The notes beneath the pieces were generated by a model. It did not search any database, was not told where the DNA came from, and saw only the letters and a program-made list of their open reading frames with translations. A stretch of 64,000 nt of DNA from Dyella mobilis (GTDB lineage: Bacteria > Pseudomonadota > Gammaproteobacteria > Xanthomonadales > Rhodanobacteraceae), in assembly GCF_016904945.1 (NCBI RefSeq), contig NZ_JADIKF010000039.1, forward strand, positions 682,001-746,000, given 5' to 3'. The first letter of the stretch is position 1. Each line of letters opens with the position of its first letter. This document shows positions 1-7,551 of this stretch, one piece after another. Position numbers and translations under genes: made by a program.

Positions 1-66
1 CGGAATCGGCGCTCAGCCCCTGATTGAAAGGGGGCGATCCAGGCATCCGTGGTGGGTGCCCAGGTG

Positions 67-98
67 CTTGGTGTCATGCCCGTAGGCATGACACCAAG
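67..98. terminator. Perfect 14-bp inverted repeat
   Basis: CTTGGTGTCATGCC (67-80) and its exact complement (85-98) flank the loop CGTA. The repeat lies 10 bases past the stop of the leftward gene at 109-504, so it could end that transcript. No T-run follows on either strand, so a REP-like element or protein-binding palindrome is equally possible. The half-sequence TTGGTGTCATGCCC recurs at 10718-10731. Confidence 0.5.
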
Positions 99-108
99 AC
101 GTGCGCGG

Positions 109-504
109 TCAGCGAGCCAGCGCCCCGGTGCATTGGTCGTTATCGCAGGCAAAGTCCACTTTGGAAGCCCTGCTTGCAAAGAGCGGAACACCTTGCACCT
201 GGGCGACGGTCTGGCCGTCCTTTTCCAGCGATACCAGGTAGGTTCCGGGGATCAATGCGGGAAAGCGGTAGCGGCCCTTGCTGTCGGCGGACACGTGGCG
301 GGTAAGGCCGTTGTCGCTGTGAATGGTGACGGTGCTTTCAGCGGGCGCCTTGCCGCCGATGCTGGAGCTCGTTTCCTGCGCGTACGCAGCGTTGAGCGCG
401 GTGGCGCCGAATGCGCTCACGGCGATGGCCGCCAGGAGTTTCAGCGCGTAGCGGGAATGTTGATGAGCGTGCCCGACCGCTTGGGAATTTTTATTGGTTT
501 TCAT
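109..504 (-). CDS. Small exported protein with carboxypeptidase-regulatory-like (Cna-B-like) fold
   Basis: The product is 131 aa. A basic N-terminus and a hydrophobic stretch (about residues 22-42) ending in AYAQ make a signal peptide. The rest matches the beta-sandwich module at the N-terminus of Oar-type TonB-dependent receptors: IGGKAPAESTVTIHSDNG, then SKGRYRF and PGTYLVSL. The protein stops where a receptor would continue into its plug, so it is either a stand-alone periplasmic domain or the surviving N-terminus of a truncated receptor. It ends with a CDNDQC segment that could form a disulfide. I chose the ATG at 504; a GTG at 516 would add four residues. No gene partner is visible. Confidence 0.7.
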   Translation of the reverse strand: MKTNKNSQAVGHAHQHSRYALKLLAAIAVSAFGATALNAAYAQETSSSIGGKAPAESTVTIHSDNGLTRHVSADSKGRYRFPALIPGTYLVSLEKDGQTVAQVQGVPLFASRASKVDFACDNDQCTGALAR

Positions 505-943
505 GTGGATGCTCACTTTTTTTGGGGGTGCAGCAAACCGTGCTACGACTTGCGCGGTAGCTGGCTTGCGATCGATGTCAACTGCATGGCGGCAGTGGGG
601 TGGCTGCCGGGGTACTCGTCTTCCTTGTTTGAGAGGCTTCTGTCCTGCGACGCCTTGATTCGCACCAAATCGCCTGGATCAGTCCGTTGGATGATCCACG
701 GCGACGGTAGGTTTAAATTAACCGAGCGGCGTTACGAGTACATGTGAAGGTCGTAATGCTTTGTCTGCGAGGTGTCCAATGCCTGTCGCGTCCTTTTCTG
801 CCAGGGCGTCAGCCGGTGCGCGGTCGGGGCGGCTTTGCGGGAATGCAGGTGGTTCCCATAGCCCGGGCGCCCAGGCTGGGATTGTCCATTTCGCCCGACT
901 GTTGAACCTGGAATGTCATTTGGTCGATGACACTCGCCGCCAC
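505..943. other. Non-coding gap, nothing recognised
   Basis: This is about 440 bases between two leftward genes. Open frames on both strands lack a plausible ribosome-binding site and a coherent protein sequence. A TTGACA-like hexamer reads leftward at 576-581, but no good -10 box lies at the right spacing. I see no hairpin or RNA gene. Confidence 0.4.
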
Positions 944-1423
944 TCATTGAACGGTGTTCTTGATGCTCAATACGAGAAGAAGCACCAAGGTGGCAGCAGT
1001 AGCCAGGTGCAATAAGCAATGAAGCGTGTTGGGAGCAATGCCGTTTCGCTGAGGCAACAACGTGTGAGTGTGGCCGAACAAGCCCTTGTAACGCTCAGTG
1101 CGCGCAGGCTCGGCACGAACCAGATACGGCCACCACCAGGCGCGGATCTCACCCGCGAACAACAGCCCATAACCTATCCACAACCACATCAGCGGCATGG
1201 CTTCAGGCCCTTGAGGAAGTCCAATGACACTGAGTATCAGCAGAAGAGTGTAAGGAACGCTCTGAATCAGCGTCACACGGATTAACCGATCAACGGTGTC
1301 GTGCCGCCGGATAGCGGCCACGTCATTCAAGCGGCCAAGCGGCACCCAATCATGGAGCCAGAGGAAGGCGACGTGAAATCCCTGAAGGAAGACCAGGCCA
1401 AAAAGTTCGCAACGTTCGATCAC
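944..1423 (-). CDS. Hypothetical integral membrane protein
   Basis: The product is 159 aa with four likely transmembrane helices (about residues 5-24, 48-68, 76-96 and 137-156) and an Arg/Trp-rich stretch (IRAWWWPYLVRAEP) between helices 3 and 4. I do not recognise the family and see no enzyme motif. The start is a GTG at 1423 with a weak ribosome-binding site, so it is uncertain. A copy of the palindromic repeat that recurs among the orphan genes (here degenerate, 1468-1487) lies just upstream, before the next leftward gene. Confidence 0.55.
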   Translation of the reverse strand: MIERCELFGLVFLQGFHVAFLWLHDWVPLGRLNDVAAIRRHDTVDRLIRVTLIQSVPYTLLLILSVIGLPQGPEAMPLMWLWIGYGLLFAGEIRAWWWPYLVRAEPARTERYKGLFGHTHTLLPQRNGIAPNTLHCLLHLATAATLVLLLVLSIKNTVQ

Positions 1424-1467
1424 GAATGAGGGTTCCCTGGTTCACGGTGAATGTGCTCTTTTTAGTG

Positions 1468-1487
1468 CGTCGGTTTTGGGTGGACGT
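1468..1487 (-). repeat. Degenerate copy of the GTCCGCTT-GACCCA palindromic repeat
   Basis: Read leftward, the core is CCACCCAAAACCGACG. It matches the right half of the repeat found between the orphan genes at 7.5-10.45 kb and sits between two leftward small genes. It is the weakest copy in the window. Confidence 0.35.
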
Positions 1488-1492
1488 GGGTG

Positions 1493-1840
1493 CTATGGGG
1501 CCAGTTGCTCAGCCCGTTCCAGGAACAAGCTCTGCAATTCCCCGGCGAGATTTCGTGCGCCATAGGTCAAGCGGAATTCGCCGTCCGCTCCCTCCAATGC
1601 ATGCTTTCCATCGATGACACCCAGCACATTGGCGGCCGTATCGATCGCGACCTGACGCGTCAGCTCTATGAGCACTTCGCGCTGATCGGAGTTGAGGTCA
1701 TTGAAGACCGCCAGGACGCGCTTCCAGTACGGGTCGGAAGCCCTGCTGGAGTCGGTGTTCAATAAGAGTGCGCGATAGACCGCGTTGTTCTCCTCCACGA
1801 CAGCGACGTTGAGTTTCGAAACAAAGCTTTCTGGTGTCAT
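1493..1840 (-). CDS. Hypothetical small cytosolic protein
   Basis: The product is 115 aa, acidic and predicted helical, with no signal peptide or membrane segment. It contains NSDQREVLIELTRQVAIDTAANVLGVIDG, given here only as a landmark in two parts: the NSDQREVLIEL helix and the DTAANVLGVIDG turn. The ATG at 1840 has a good site (GAGGAAGC, 4 bases away). I recognise no family; the size and orphan context would suit an immunity-type protein, but nothing proves it. Its upstream flank is a repeat copy followed by the DUF2489-like remnant. Confidence 0.6.
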   Translation of the reverse strand: MTPESFVSKLNVAVVEENNAVYRALLLNTDSSRASDPYWKRVLAVFNDLNSDQREVLIELTRQVAIDTAANVLGVIDGKHALEGADGEFRLTYGARNLAGELQSLFLERAEQLAP

Positions 1841-1887
1841 ATCAGCTTCCTCGCTACATCGAGATCGTTAGCCTTGCATCCCACGGG

Positions 1888-1911
1888 CGTGTTTTGGGTG
1901 GAAGGCAGACC
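1888..1911 (-). repeat. Copy of the GTCCGCTT-GACCCA palindromic repeat
   Basis: Read leftward it begins GGTCTGCCTTCCACCCAAAA. It lies 48 bases upstream of the gene at 1493-1840 and directly next to the DUF2489-like remnant. The intact gene at 8123-8473 has a copy of the same repeat at its 3' end, in the same order. Confidence 0.55.
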
Positions 1912-2075
1912 CTTCCCATGCACCTGCTTCGGCGAAACGCGTCGGTAAGGCTTGGAAACCCGCCGCCCAAGCCTCCAGCCTCGCCATCTCGGGCTCAAGA
2001 GCCTTTATCGCATGTTCCGCCCAAAGGTGTCTTGCAGCCTGGGTGGGCAAACTGGGTATGACTCCAGAGTGTGTG
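1912..2075 (-). pseudogene. 3' remnant of a DUF2489-like gene
   Basis: Read leftward, this stretch encodes LPTQAARHLWAEHAIKALEP and continues into a MARLEAWAA-type helix. It is nearly identical to the C-terminal half of the intact protein at 8123-8473. The N-terminal half is missing, the stop codon has been lost, and the reading frame runs into the neighbouring repeat. DNA identity to the second copy is high over about 1915-2060. This is a decayed duplicate, not a working gene. Confidence 0.6.
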
Positions 2076-2337
2076 CACTTTTGGAAGCCAAAGTCTCTGC
2101 AGTAAAGCAATGTCAGGTACGTACTTTGGTTATAGTTGGACGGCAGATTCTGTACATGAACATATAAAACAATGGGTTATGTGGGTAACATTTTTGCTCT
2201 TGAATACCCTTTGACAATCAAAGTATGTGCCGGAAAGATCACGCGGCCACCTTCTGCTGGAGGTGGCGCTGGGGGCGTGGTGAGGCGGACTTGGCAATTC
2301 CAGTCATCACAGTTCGATCGGGGCGTTATGGAGCAAC

Positions 2338-3897
2338 GTGGTGTCGACAGACTGGAAGCGATTTTTCAAATTTCTCGGTACGCAAGTAGACGAAGAAGCT
2401 AGCGAGGCTCCAACTTTCTCGCCGGGAGATTTCTTAGCCAAGGGGCTTCAGTTTGTGCGGCTCTCTGACGGCAGCGATGTGGCGCCGATAGAGAGCGTTC
2501 TGGAAAGCTTGCCCGTCGAACATTTGATCGATATCGATGAGAGTCTCAGGTCTTACTACGGAACCCCCTTTCGTGACTGGCCTGCAAACGCGATGGCAGT
2601 AATAGCGTCGTCGAAGATGACTTCATCGATGCGTCAATCACTATTGTTTCTGGCGGCGAGTCATAGCAATGGGCGTATTAGGGAGCAGGTGCTCGAACTA
2701 CTTCCTCAATTTCCCGGGAGACTCACCCTTGCTGCTTCGCTTATCCGATGCGCTGATTGGGTTCCTATAGTAAGGGATGTCGCGCAAAAAGCGTCCGTCC
2801 AACTTTTGGATCTTTGTGCCGGTGAGGATGTAGCGGCGATCTGGCCACTCGCAATCAGGCTTAAGGTACGCGAGCGCCTTGACCGTGAGTGGTTCAGTAG
2901 TTGCGTCGAAGGATGGATGCTGAGAAGCGAATCGTCGCAATGGCTTCTCAGCCAATTTAGCGCAAAAAATACAAAGGTTCGCGCATGGGCTTACGAGAAG
3001 TCTCTAGAAGCAAATCTTTCAATAGGGATAAATTTGCTGGATTCGGCAATCAGTGACCCTAATCCAAGAATTGCGCTTCATGCGCTTCGATATTCAGCGC
3101 ATCGATGCGATGAGGGGCGAGCTCAAAGTCTGGCCAAACGTGGCTTAGATGCCGCCCATCCGATTATTCGGCGTGAATCGCTTCGTGTCTTAGCAGCTTT
3201 AGATGCTTCGTTGCCGCGAGAAACCATTCATAGAATGCTGCGAGACAAGGCGTCGGGCGTGCGCTCTTTGGCTTCCTTTCTCTTGAGGGAAAGGTTTTCG
3301 GAGCAGGCTATTGATTATTGGCGCTCTGTGGTCGATAGCGATGTCCAACGGCCGACAATGGGCGCCTTGACGTCGCTGGTAGATAAGGCGGAGGCTGAGG
3401 ACGTTCCTCGTTTTAAGAGATGGCTGGATCATCCACGAGGGTTAGTCCATACGCTGTGTATACGAGGCATTGTCAAAGTAGACGGGCAATTCTCCGACGC
3501 AGAGTTCTTGCGCATAGTGTCGACTCCAAGTGAACGGCTTCAAAGAGAACTGGCGGCGATAGTGAGACGCGGGGCAATTCCGTTGGATCTCCATCGGCTA
3601 ATGGCGACCCTTTCGGCGGACACGGCTACCTCACATACTCGAGAAAGCTTGAGAGGTTTGCTTCGGGAGCTAAGTCATTGGGACAGACTTGCTATGGTTC
3701 TCGGCGTTCATCCGAATGGTCAGGTCGAACTTCTTTGGTTTGTTACAGTTTTGGGTGATTGGCTTGCGGACAGCAATTGCTATGCGCCACTGGGGCCAGC
3801 TCGGCGTTCTAGTCTTTTGGCGGTCTTAGAAAAGCGTCGCGACGAGATAGACGATATAGCGTATTCCCAAATTGAGCAGGCGATCTTGCGGCATTGA
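2338..3897 (+). CDS. HEAT-like repeat protein of unknown function
   Basis: The product is 519 aa, almost entirely paired helices. Recurrent HEAT-type units include DPNPRIALHALRYSA, AHPIIRRESLRVLAALD and DKASGVRSLASFLL (about residues 240-330), pointing to an alpha-solenoid scaffold. There is no signal peptide, transmembrane helix or catalytic motif. I used the GTG at 2338, 4 bases after GGAG; a second GTG at 2341 is possible. Base composition and codon choice (many ATA, AGG and TTA-like codons) are much more AT-rich than the core genes, which suggests recent transfer. No neighbour shares its strand, so its partner is unknown. It could belong to a defence or toxin module, but nothing here proves that. 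Confidence 0.75.
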   Translation: MVSTDWKRFFKFLGTQVDEEASEAPTFSPGDFLAKGLQFVRLSDGSDVAPIESVLESLPVEHLIDIDESLRSYYGTPFRDWPANAMAVIASSKMTSSMRQSLLFLAASHSNGRIREQVLELLPQFPGRLTLAASLIRCADWVPIVRDVAQKASVQLLDLCAGEDVAAIWPLAIRLKVRERLDREWFSSCVEGWMLRSESSQWLLSQFSAKNTKVRAWAYEKSLEANLSIGINLLDSAISDPNPRIALHALRYSAHRCDEGRAQSLAKRGLDAAHPIIRRESLRVLAALDASLPRETIHRMLRDKASGVRSLASFLLRERFSEQAIDYWRSVVDSDVQRPTMGALTSLVDKAEAEDVPRFKRWLDHPRGLVHTLCIRGIVKVDGQFSDAEFLRIVSTPSERLQRELAAIVRRGAIPLDLHRLMATLSADTATSHTRESLRGLLRELSHWDRLAMVLGVHPNGQVELLWFVTVLGDWLADSNCYAPLGPARRSSLLAVLEKRRDEIDDIAYSQIEQAILRH

Positions 3898-4012
3898 ATA
3901 AGATGCAAGCCATAAAAAGCTTTCGGGAAATATCGATGAATACTTTGGCGGCCATCCTGATTCCCTTCACCTTAGCGACGAATTGGCGTCTGGCGACTCC
4001 GCGTGCCGCGCG

Positions 4013-4783
4013 TCACAGCGACTTAACCTCGCCGCCGTCCATGCGCAGCATCGAGCCAGTCATCCAACGTGCCGCCGGCGACACCAAAAACGCCATGAGC
4101 TCCGCAATTTCCTCCGGCTGACCATATCTTGCAATGCCGGCTTCACGGGGGAAGCGTTCCATGGCTTCGGTCACGGTCATATTGTGTAATGGTGCCCAGT
4201 GCTCCAGGTAAGAGCGTCGGCGCCCCGTTAAAACGGGTCCAGGCAATACGCTATTCACTTGTACACCGTCGACCGTGCCGCGGTCTGCGAAAGCCTTTGC
4301 CAAGGCCACGATGGCCGCATTGATGGTGCCCACCGCCGCGTACGGCGCTTTCGGAAAAATGGCCGAGTTGCCCGAAGTAAAAACCACCGAACCTCCCGCT
4401 GTCCTAAGCGCGTCCCAGGCTTCGATGGTCAGGCGGCGCGCGCCGTGCAGTTTAAGGGCCATGCCGAGATCCCATTGCTCATCCGTCATCTCGAAGAGAT
4501 CGACCTGAGGAACGGCACCGGCGATGTTGAGCAGCGCATCAATACGGCCGAACGTAGTAAGTGCCTGCTCGACCACGATCTTTGCCGATGCGCGCTCACC
4601 AAGATCGATATCGATGATCAGCGCCTTTGCACCAAGCGCTTCGATTGTCGAAGCGGTGTTCTGGAGATGCTCGCGGCTTCGCGCGACCAAGACGATCGCA
4701 CCAAAGTCGTTGGCCAGCCGGATGGCCGTTGCTTGGCCGATGCCTTGGCTTGCACCGGTCACGATGGCAGTTGCTTGTGACAT
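4013..4783 (-). CDS. SDR-family oxidoreductase with atypical active site
   Basis: The product is 256 aa, standard for a classical short-chain dehydrogenase. It has the dinucleotide-binding TGASQGIG (about residues 9-16), the NIAG structural motif (about 86-89), catalytic Ser137 and Tyr148. The lysine expected four residues after the tyrosine (YxxxK) is glycine: the sequence is YAAVG. The C-terminal WMTGSMLRMDGG is typical of the family. The ATG at 4783 follows GGAGAAGG; an in-frame ATG at 4795 is less likely. It is the last gene of a leftward operon with two alpha/beta hydrolases (gap 34 bases), opposite a CGNR regulator. The substrate is unknown, and with the lysine missing the activity may be altered. 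Confidence 0.85.
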   Translation of the reverse strand: MSQATAIVTGASQGIGQATAIRLANDFGAIVLVARSREHLQNTASTIEALGAKALIIDIDLGERASAKIVVEQALTTFGRIDALLNIAGAVPQVDLFEMTDEQWDLGMALKLHGARRLTIEAWDALRTAGGSVVFTSGNSAIFPKAPYAAVGTINAAIVALAKAFADRGTVDGVQVNSVLPGPVLTGRRRSYLEHWAPLHNMTVTEAMERFPREAGIARYGQPEEIAELMAFLVSPAARWMTGSMLRMDGGEVKSL

Positions 4784-4817
4784 TGCCTTCTCCATCTATC
4801 TGGATTGGACGGAACTT

Positions 4818-5669
4818 CTATTTGAAAAAAACGCGAATCGCCGACGCAATGTCGTCAGCATGTGTCGCCAGTGCAAAGTGGCCCGTATCGAGGAATCTCA
4901 CTTCGGCATTTGGAATATCCCTTTTAAAGGCTTCTGCACCCGGAGGGAGGAAGAACGGATCATTTTTGCCCCAGATGGCCAACAGACGCGGCCGGTACTT
5001 GCGAAAGTACGCCTGGAATGCGGGGTAGAGTGCGATGTTGCTCTGGTAGTCGAGAAACAGATCCAGTTGCACGTCGTGGGCCCCCTCGCGAGCAAGATAG
5101 AAATTATCCAGTGCGATGCCATCGGGTGATACCAGCGATTCGTCGGCAGTGCCGTGAACATACTGCCAGCGCGTTGTCTCCGGAGTCAGGAACCCCCTCA
5201 GCGCATTGCGATTGCTGTCGGTAGGGCTCTCCCAATAGGTACGGATCGGGTCCCAGCCGTCACTCAGTCCTTCCACGTAGGCGTTGCCGTTTTGCGTGAC
5301 AACGCCGGCAATCCGTTCGGGATGCTTCACCGCCAAGCGGAAACCCGTCGGAGCGCCGTAGTCGAATACGTAAATAATGTAGCGATCAAAACCGATCGCT
5401 TCCGTCAGGCCATCTACGATCTCTGCCAGGTGATCGAAGGTGTATTTGAATTCATCACGCGGGCGCATTTCCGTCTGCCCGAAGCCAGGCAGATCAGGCG
5501 CGACGATGTGAAAGTCGTCGCTCAACAGTGGAATCAAGTCGCGGAACATGTGACTTGAGCTCGGAAACCCGTGAAGCAAGAGCAACTTGGGTTTACCTGA
5601 CGTACCCGCCTCACGGTAGAAGACGTCAACGCCGTCGACACGGGCCTTGCGATATCGAATCGTGGTCAT
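4818..5669 (-). CDS. Alpha/beta hydrolase, haloalkane dehalogenase/epoxide hydrolase-like
   Basis: The product is 283 aa with an alpha/beta hydrolase fold. The oxyanion motif HGFPSSS is near residue 34. The nucleophile is an aspartate in VFDYGAP, not a serine, and the catalytic histidine is in TGHFALATH near the C-terminus. An aspartate nucleophile is typical of haloalkane dehalogenases and epoxide hydrolases, so a small epoxide or halogenated molecule is a likely substrate. It is cytosolic, with no signal peptide. It is the middle gene of a three-gene leftward operon, 37 bases after the hydrolase at 5707-6399 and 34 before the SDR. Confidence 0.85.
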   Translation of the reverse strand: MTTIRYRKARVDGVDVFYREAGTSGKPKLLLLHGFPSSSHMFRDLIPLLSDDFHIVAPDLPGFGQTEMRPRDEFKYTFDHLAEIVDGLTEAIGFDRYIIYVFDYGAPTGFRLAVKHPERIAGVVTQNGNAYVEGLSDGWDPIRTYWESPTDSNRNALRGFLTPETTRWQYVHGTADESLVSPDGIALDNFYLAREGAHDVQLDLFLDYQSNIALYPAFQAYFRKYRPRLLAIWGKNDPFFLPPGAEAFKRDIPNAEVRFLDTGHFALATHADDIASAIRVFFK

Positions 5670-5706
5670 GGCAATCTCTCTTTCATTAATTCGGACAGGG
5701 TGGGGA

Positions 5707-6399
5707 TCAGGTTCTGGTCGCTTGCAGCGCGTCGAAGATCAGCTCGGCAACCAGTCCCGGTGCGGTCACGCTTGGCAAATGGTCGACGGGATAGGCACGG
5801 ATATGAGCTTTCATTCGGTCGGCCATGAAACGCTGTGTTTTTTCGGGAATCATGTGGTCGCGCTGTGCCACGAGGTACCAGGTAGGCACCTGCCGCCATA
5901 GCGGCTTCCCGACGGGCACCGTGATACATGCGGGAGAAATTGAACGTTGGGCGGCGGCGAGTGCCTGTTGTTCGTGTCGTGTCGCGTGTTGCGCGAATGC
6001 CGCTTCGAATGCCTCTGGCGGCAACCCTATGCGCCCGTCGCTCGCGGGTGCCAATACCGGCGCGTTCTCATCGTGTCCGAAGCGATTGAACACCTCGGCC
6101 ACCGTTTCTCCGTCATCGGGCGCCAGGCCAGCCACAAATACCAGCGCCTTCACCTTCGGGCTCTGAGTAGAAGCAATGACGGCGCCGGCGTACGCATGCC
6201 CGACCAGGATCACCGGTCCCTCGACCTTTGCCAGCACGTCGTCGAGCACGGCGACGTCATCAGTCAGGGTAGACATAGGCAGATCAAAAGTAACCGTTTT
6301 AATGGATTTTAAGTGGAGCAGATCAACCACTTTCATCCAACTCGACTCATCGGCCCAGGCGCCATGCACCATCACGACAGTCGGGGATATTTTGCTCAT
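5707..6399 (-). CDS. Alpha/beta hydrolase family protein lacking the nucleophile serine
   Basis: The product is 230 aa with VHGAWAD near the N-terminus and the usual strand order of small cytosolic esterase-like hydrolases. The nucleophile elbow reads VGHAYAG, with Ala69 where the GxSxG serine belongs. The acid (QRDHMIP) and histidine (VDHLPS) regions are kept. A subgroup of this family carries the same HAYAG elbow, so this is probably not a sequencing error. The protein may use another chemistry or act as a binding protein. It is the first gene of the leftward operon and divergent from the CGNR regulator, with 153 bases between. Confidence 0.8.
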   Translation of the reverse strand: MSKISPTVVMVHGAWADESSWMKVVDLLHLKSIKTVTFDLPMSTLTDDVAVLDDVLAKVEGPVILVGHAYAGAVIASTQSPKVKALVFVAGLAPDDGETVAEVFNRFGHDENAPVLAPASDGRIGLPPEAFEAAFAQHATRHEQQALAAAQRSISPACITVPVGKPLWRQVPTWYLVAQRDHMIPEKTQRFMADRMKAHIRAYPVDHLPSVTAPGLVAELIFDALQATRT

Positions 6400-6460
6400 T
6401 TTTTGCGCTCCTAAGGGTTAATGAAGGAATTTCCCAATGGCGGCGACCCTGCTGATTGAG

Positions 6461-6533
6461 TAACCTCATAAGTGACATTTGAGAGGTTATTCTCGCCATA
6501 GGTAACTTGTCAATAGCTATTTAAGGGGTTACC
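6461..6533. promoter_or_regulatory. Divergent regulatory region with GGTTAC-type repeats
   Basis: The space between the hydrolase operon (leftward from 6399) and the CGNR gene (rightward from 6553) holds TAACCTC at 6461-6467, its complement GAGGTTA at 6483-6489, GGTAAC at 6501-6506 and GGTTACC at 6527-6533. The first two form a 7-bp inverted repeat. This arrangement suits a dimeric repressor, and the adjacent CGNR protein is the natural candidate. Confidence 0.5.
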
Positions 6534-6552
6534 TTGAGCCAAGGAGAATTCC

Positions 6553-7179
6553 ATGACCCAGCACGTGCCCGCCCTTTTCCTGGCCGACTCCACCGGCCTG
6601 GACTTTCTCAATTCAGTGGCTACGCCTGCCGATACGCCGATCGACTGGCTCGAAGACGGCGAGGGGCTGTTGAGTTGGCTTACGCAAGCGCATCTCGTTT
6701 CCAGCGAAGTGGTTGGGACCGTTCGTGAGCGGGCGATTCCTGGCGAAATAGATCGCCTCGCCGGGCAGGCCCGGACGCTGAGGGAGTGGTTTCGCACCTT
6801 CGTTCGCGATCGGAAGGGGCGCTCGCTAACGACAGATGATCTGGCGGAACTCGAACCACTGAATGAGTTGCTTCGGCGCGACGAGCGTTACGGTGAAATC
6901 ATTGCGCAACCAATGGACGGTCGATCCGCGTTGACCTTGGTCGCGAAGCATCGCTGGAATTCACCCGAGACTTTATTGCTGCCGATTGCCGAGGCGATGG
7001 CCCACTTGGTCTGCGATGAAGACTTCTCGCGCGTGAAGGCTTGCGAGGCGCCATCCTGCACCTTGCTCTTTGCAGACCACACGCGTGGAGGCGCCCGTCG
7101 TTGGTGCAGCATGGCGCTATGCGGGAATCGCGCAAAGCAGGCTGCCCATCGGAGTCGTCAAAGGCAGGCGGAGGCCTAA
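6553..7179 (+). CDS. CGNR zinc-finger transcriptional regulator (ABATE domain)
   Basis: The product is 208 aa. The N-terminal part, from FLADSTGLDFLNSVA, is the ABATE stress-induced domain. The C-terminus carries the zinc-finger signature with cysteines in CEAPSC and CSMALCGNRAKQAAHR. Members of this family are DNA-binding regulators near stress or catabolic enzymes. The start ATG follows AAGGAG by 6 bases. It is divergent from the hydrolase-hydrolase-SDR operon and probably controls it through the repeats in the shared 153-base region. Confidence 0.85.
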   Translation: MTQHVPALFLADSTGLDFLNSVATPADTPIDWLEDGEGLLSWLTQAHLVSSEVVGTVRERAIPGEIDRLAGQARTLREWFRTFVRDRKGRSLTTDDLAELEPLNELLRRDERYGEIIAQPMDGRSALTLVAKHRWNSPETLLLPIAEAMAHLVCDEDFSRVKACEAPSCTLLFADHTRGGARRWCSMALCGNRAKQAAHRSRQRQAEA

Positions 7180-7307
7180 GATTGTCAGAGGCGGCACCCG
7201 GCACCTATCAATCATTCAATGTTCTGCGCGTTCTACCGTGTGACTTTCGAGCAACGCGAGTGCCTTGGCAATCAGCGACCTGCGAGTGAACGATGTCGCG
7301 ACTTTCC
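7180..7307. other. Short gap without a gene
   Basis: Nothing codes convincingly between the CGNR gene and the remnant that ends at 7308. No hairpin with a T-run is obvious. Confidence 0.3.
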
Positions 7308-7510
7308 CTACGGCGCAACGGACCGACGGGACGTCGACTCCTCATCTGGTTCGAGGCCGGATGCCCGCATGGCATCATCCTGGGCCTCGACAATCTCCGC
7401 CACGATGGCTGTCTCATCGCGTGGCATCCCTGCCATGAACGCTTTCATAAACCGGGTGTCACCTCGAGCCAAGGTCTGAACAAAAATGCGCCGTCCCGTG
7501 GCACTTAATG
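7308..7510 (-). pseudogene. C-terminal remnant of a possible MarR-type regulator
   Basis: Read leftward, an open stretch encodes DIALSATGRRIFVQTLARGD and then FMKAFMAGMPRDETAIVAEI, ending at a TAG at 7308. The ATGRRIF segment resembles the strand and helix after the winged helix of MarR-family regulators. No N-terminal DNA-binding half precedes it: the frame is closed by a TAA next to the repeat at 7515-7537. It is therefore a fragment cut off at the repeat. The family call is tentative. Confidence 0.35.
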
Positions 7511-7514
7511 CGAT

Positions 7515-7537
7515 GTCAGTTTGGGGCGAAAGCGGAC
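7515..7537 (-). repeat. GTCCGCTT-GACCCA palindromic repeat, copy 3
   Basis: The plus strand reads GTCAGTTT, a 7-base loop, then AAGCGGAC. Read leftward the core is GTCCGCTTTCGCCCCAAA. It lies 14 bases past the stop of the gene at 7552-8055 and borders the regulator remnant. Confidence 0.6.
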
Positions 7538-7551
7538 TTTAACGCTCCGCG

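Noticed and set aside
7219-7508. Plus-strand small frames between the CGNR gene and 7552
   Set aside because: No ribosome-binding site or sensible protein; the minus strand has the more protein-like remnant.
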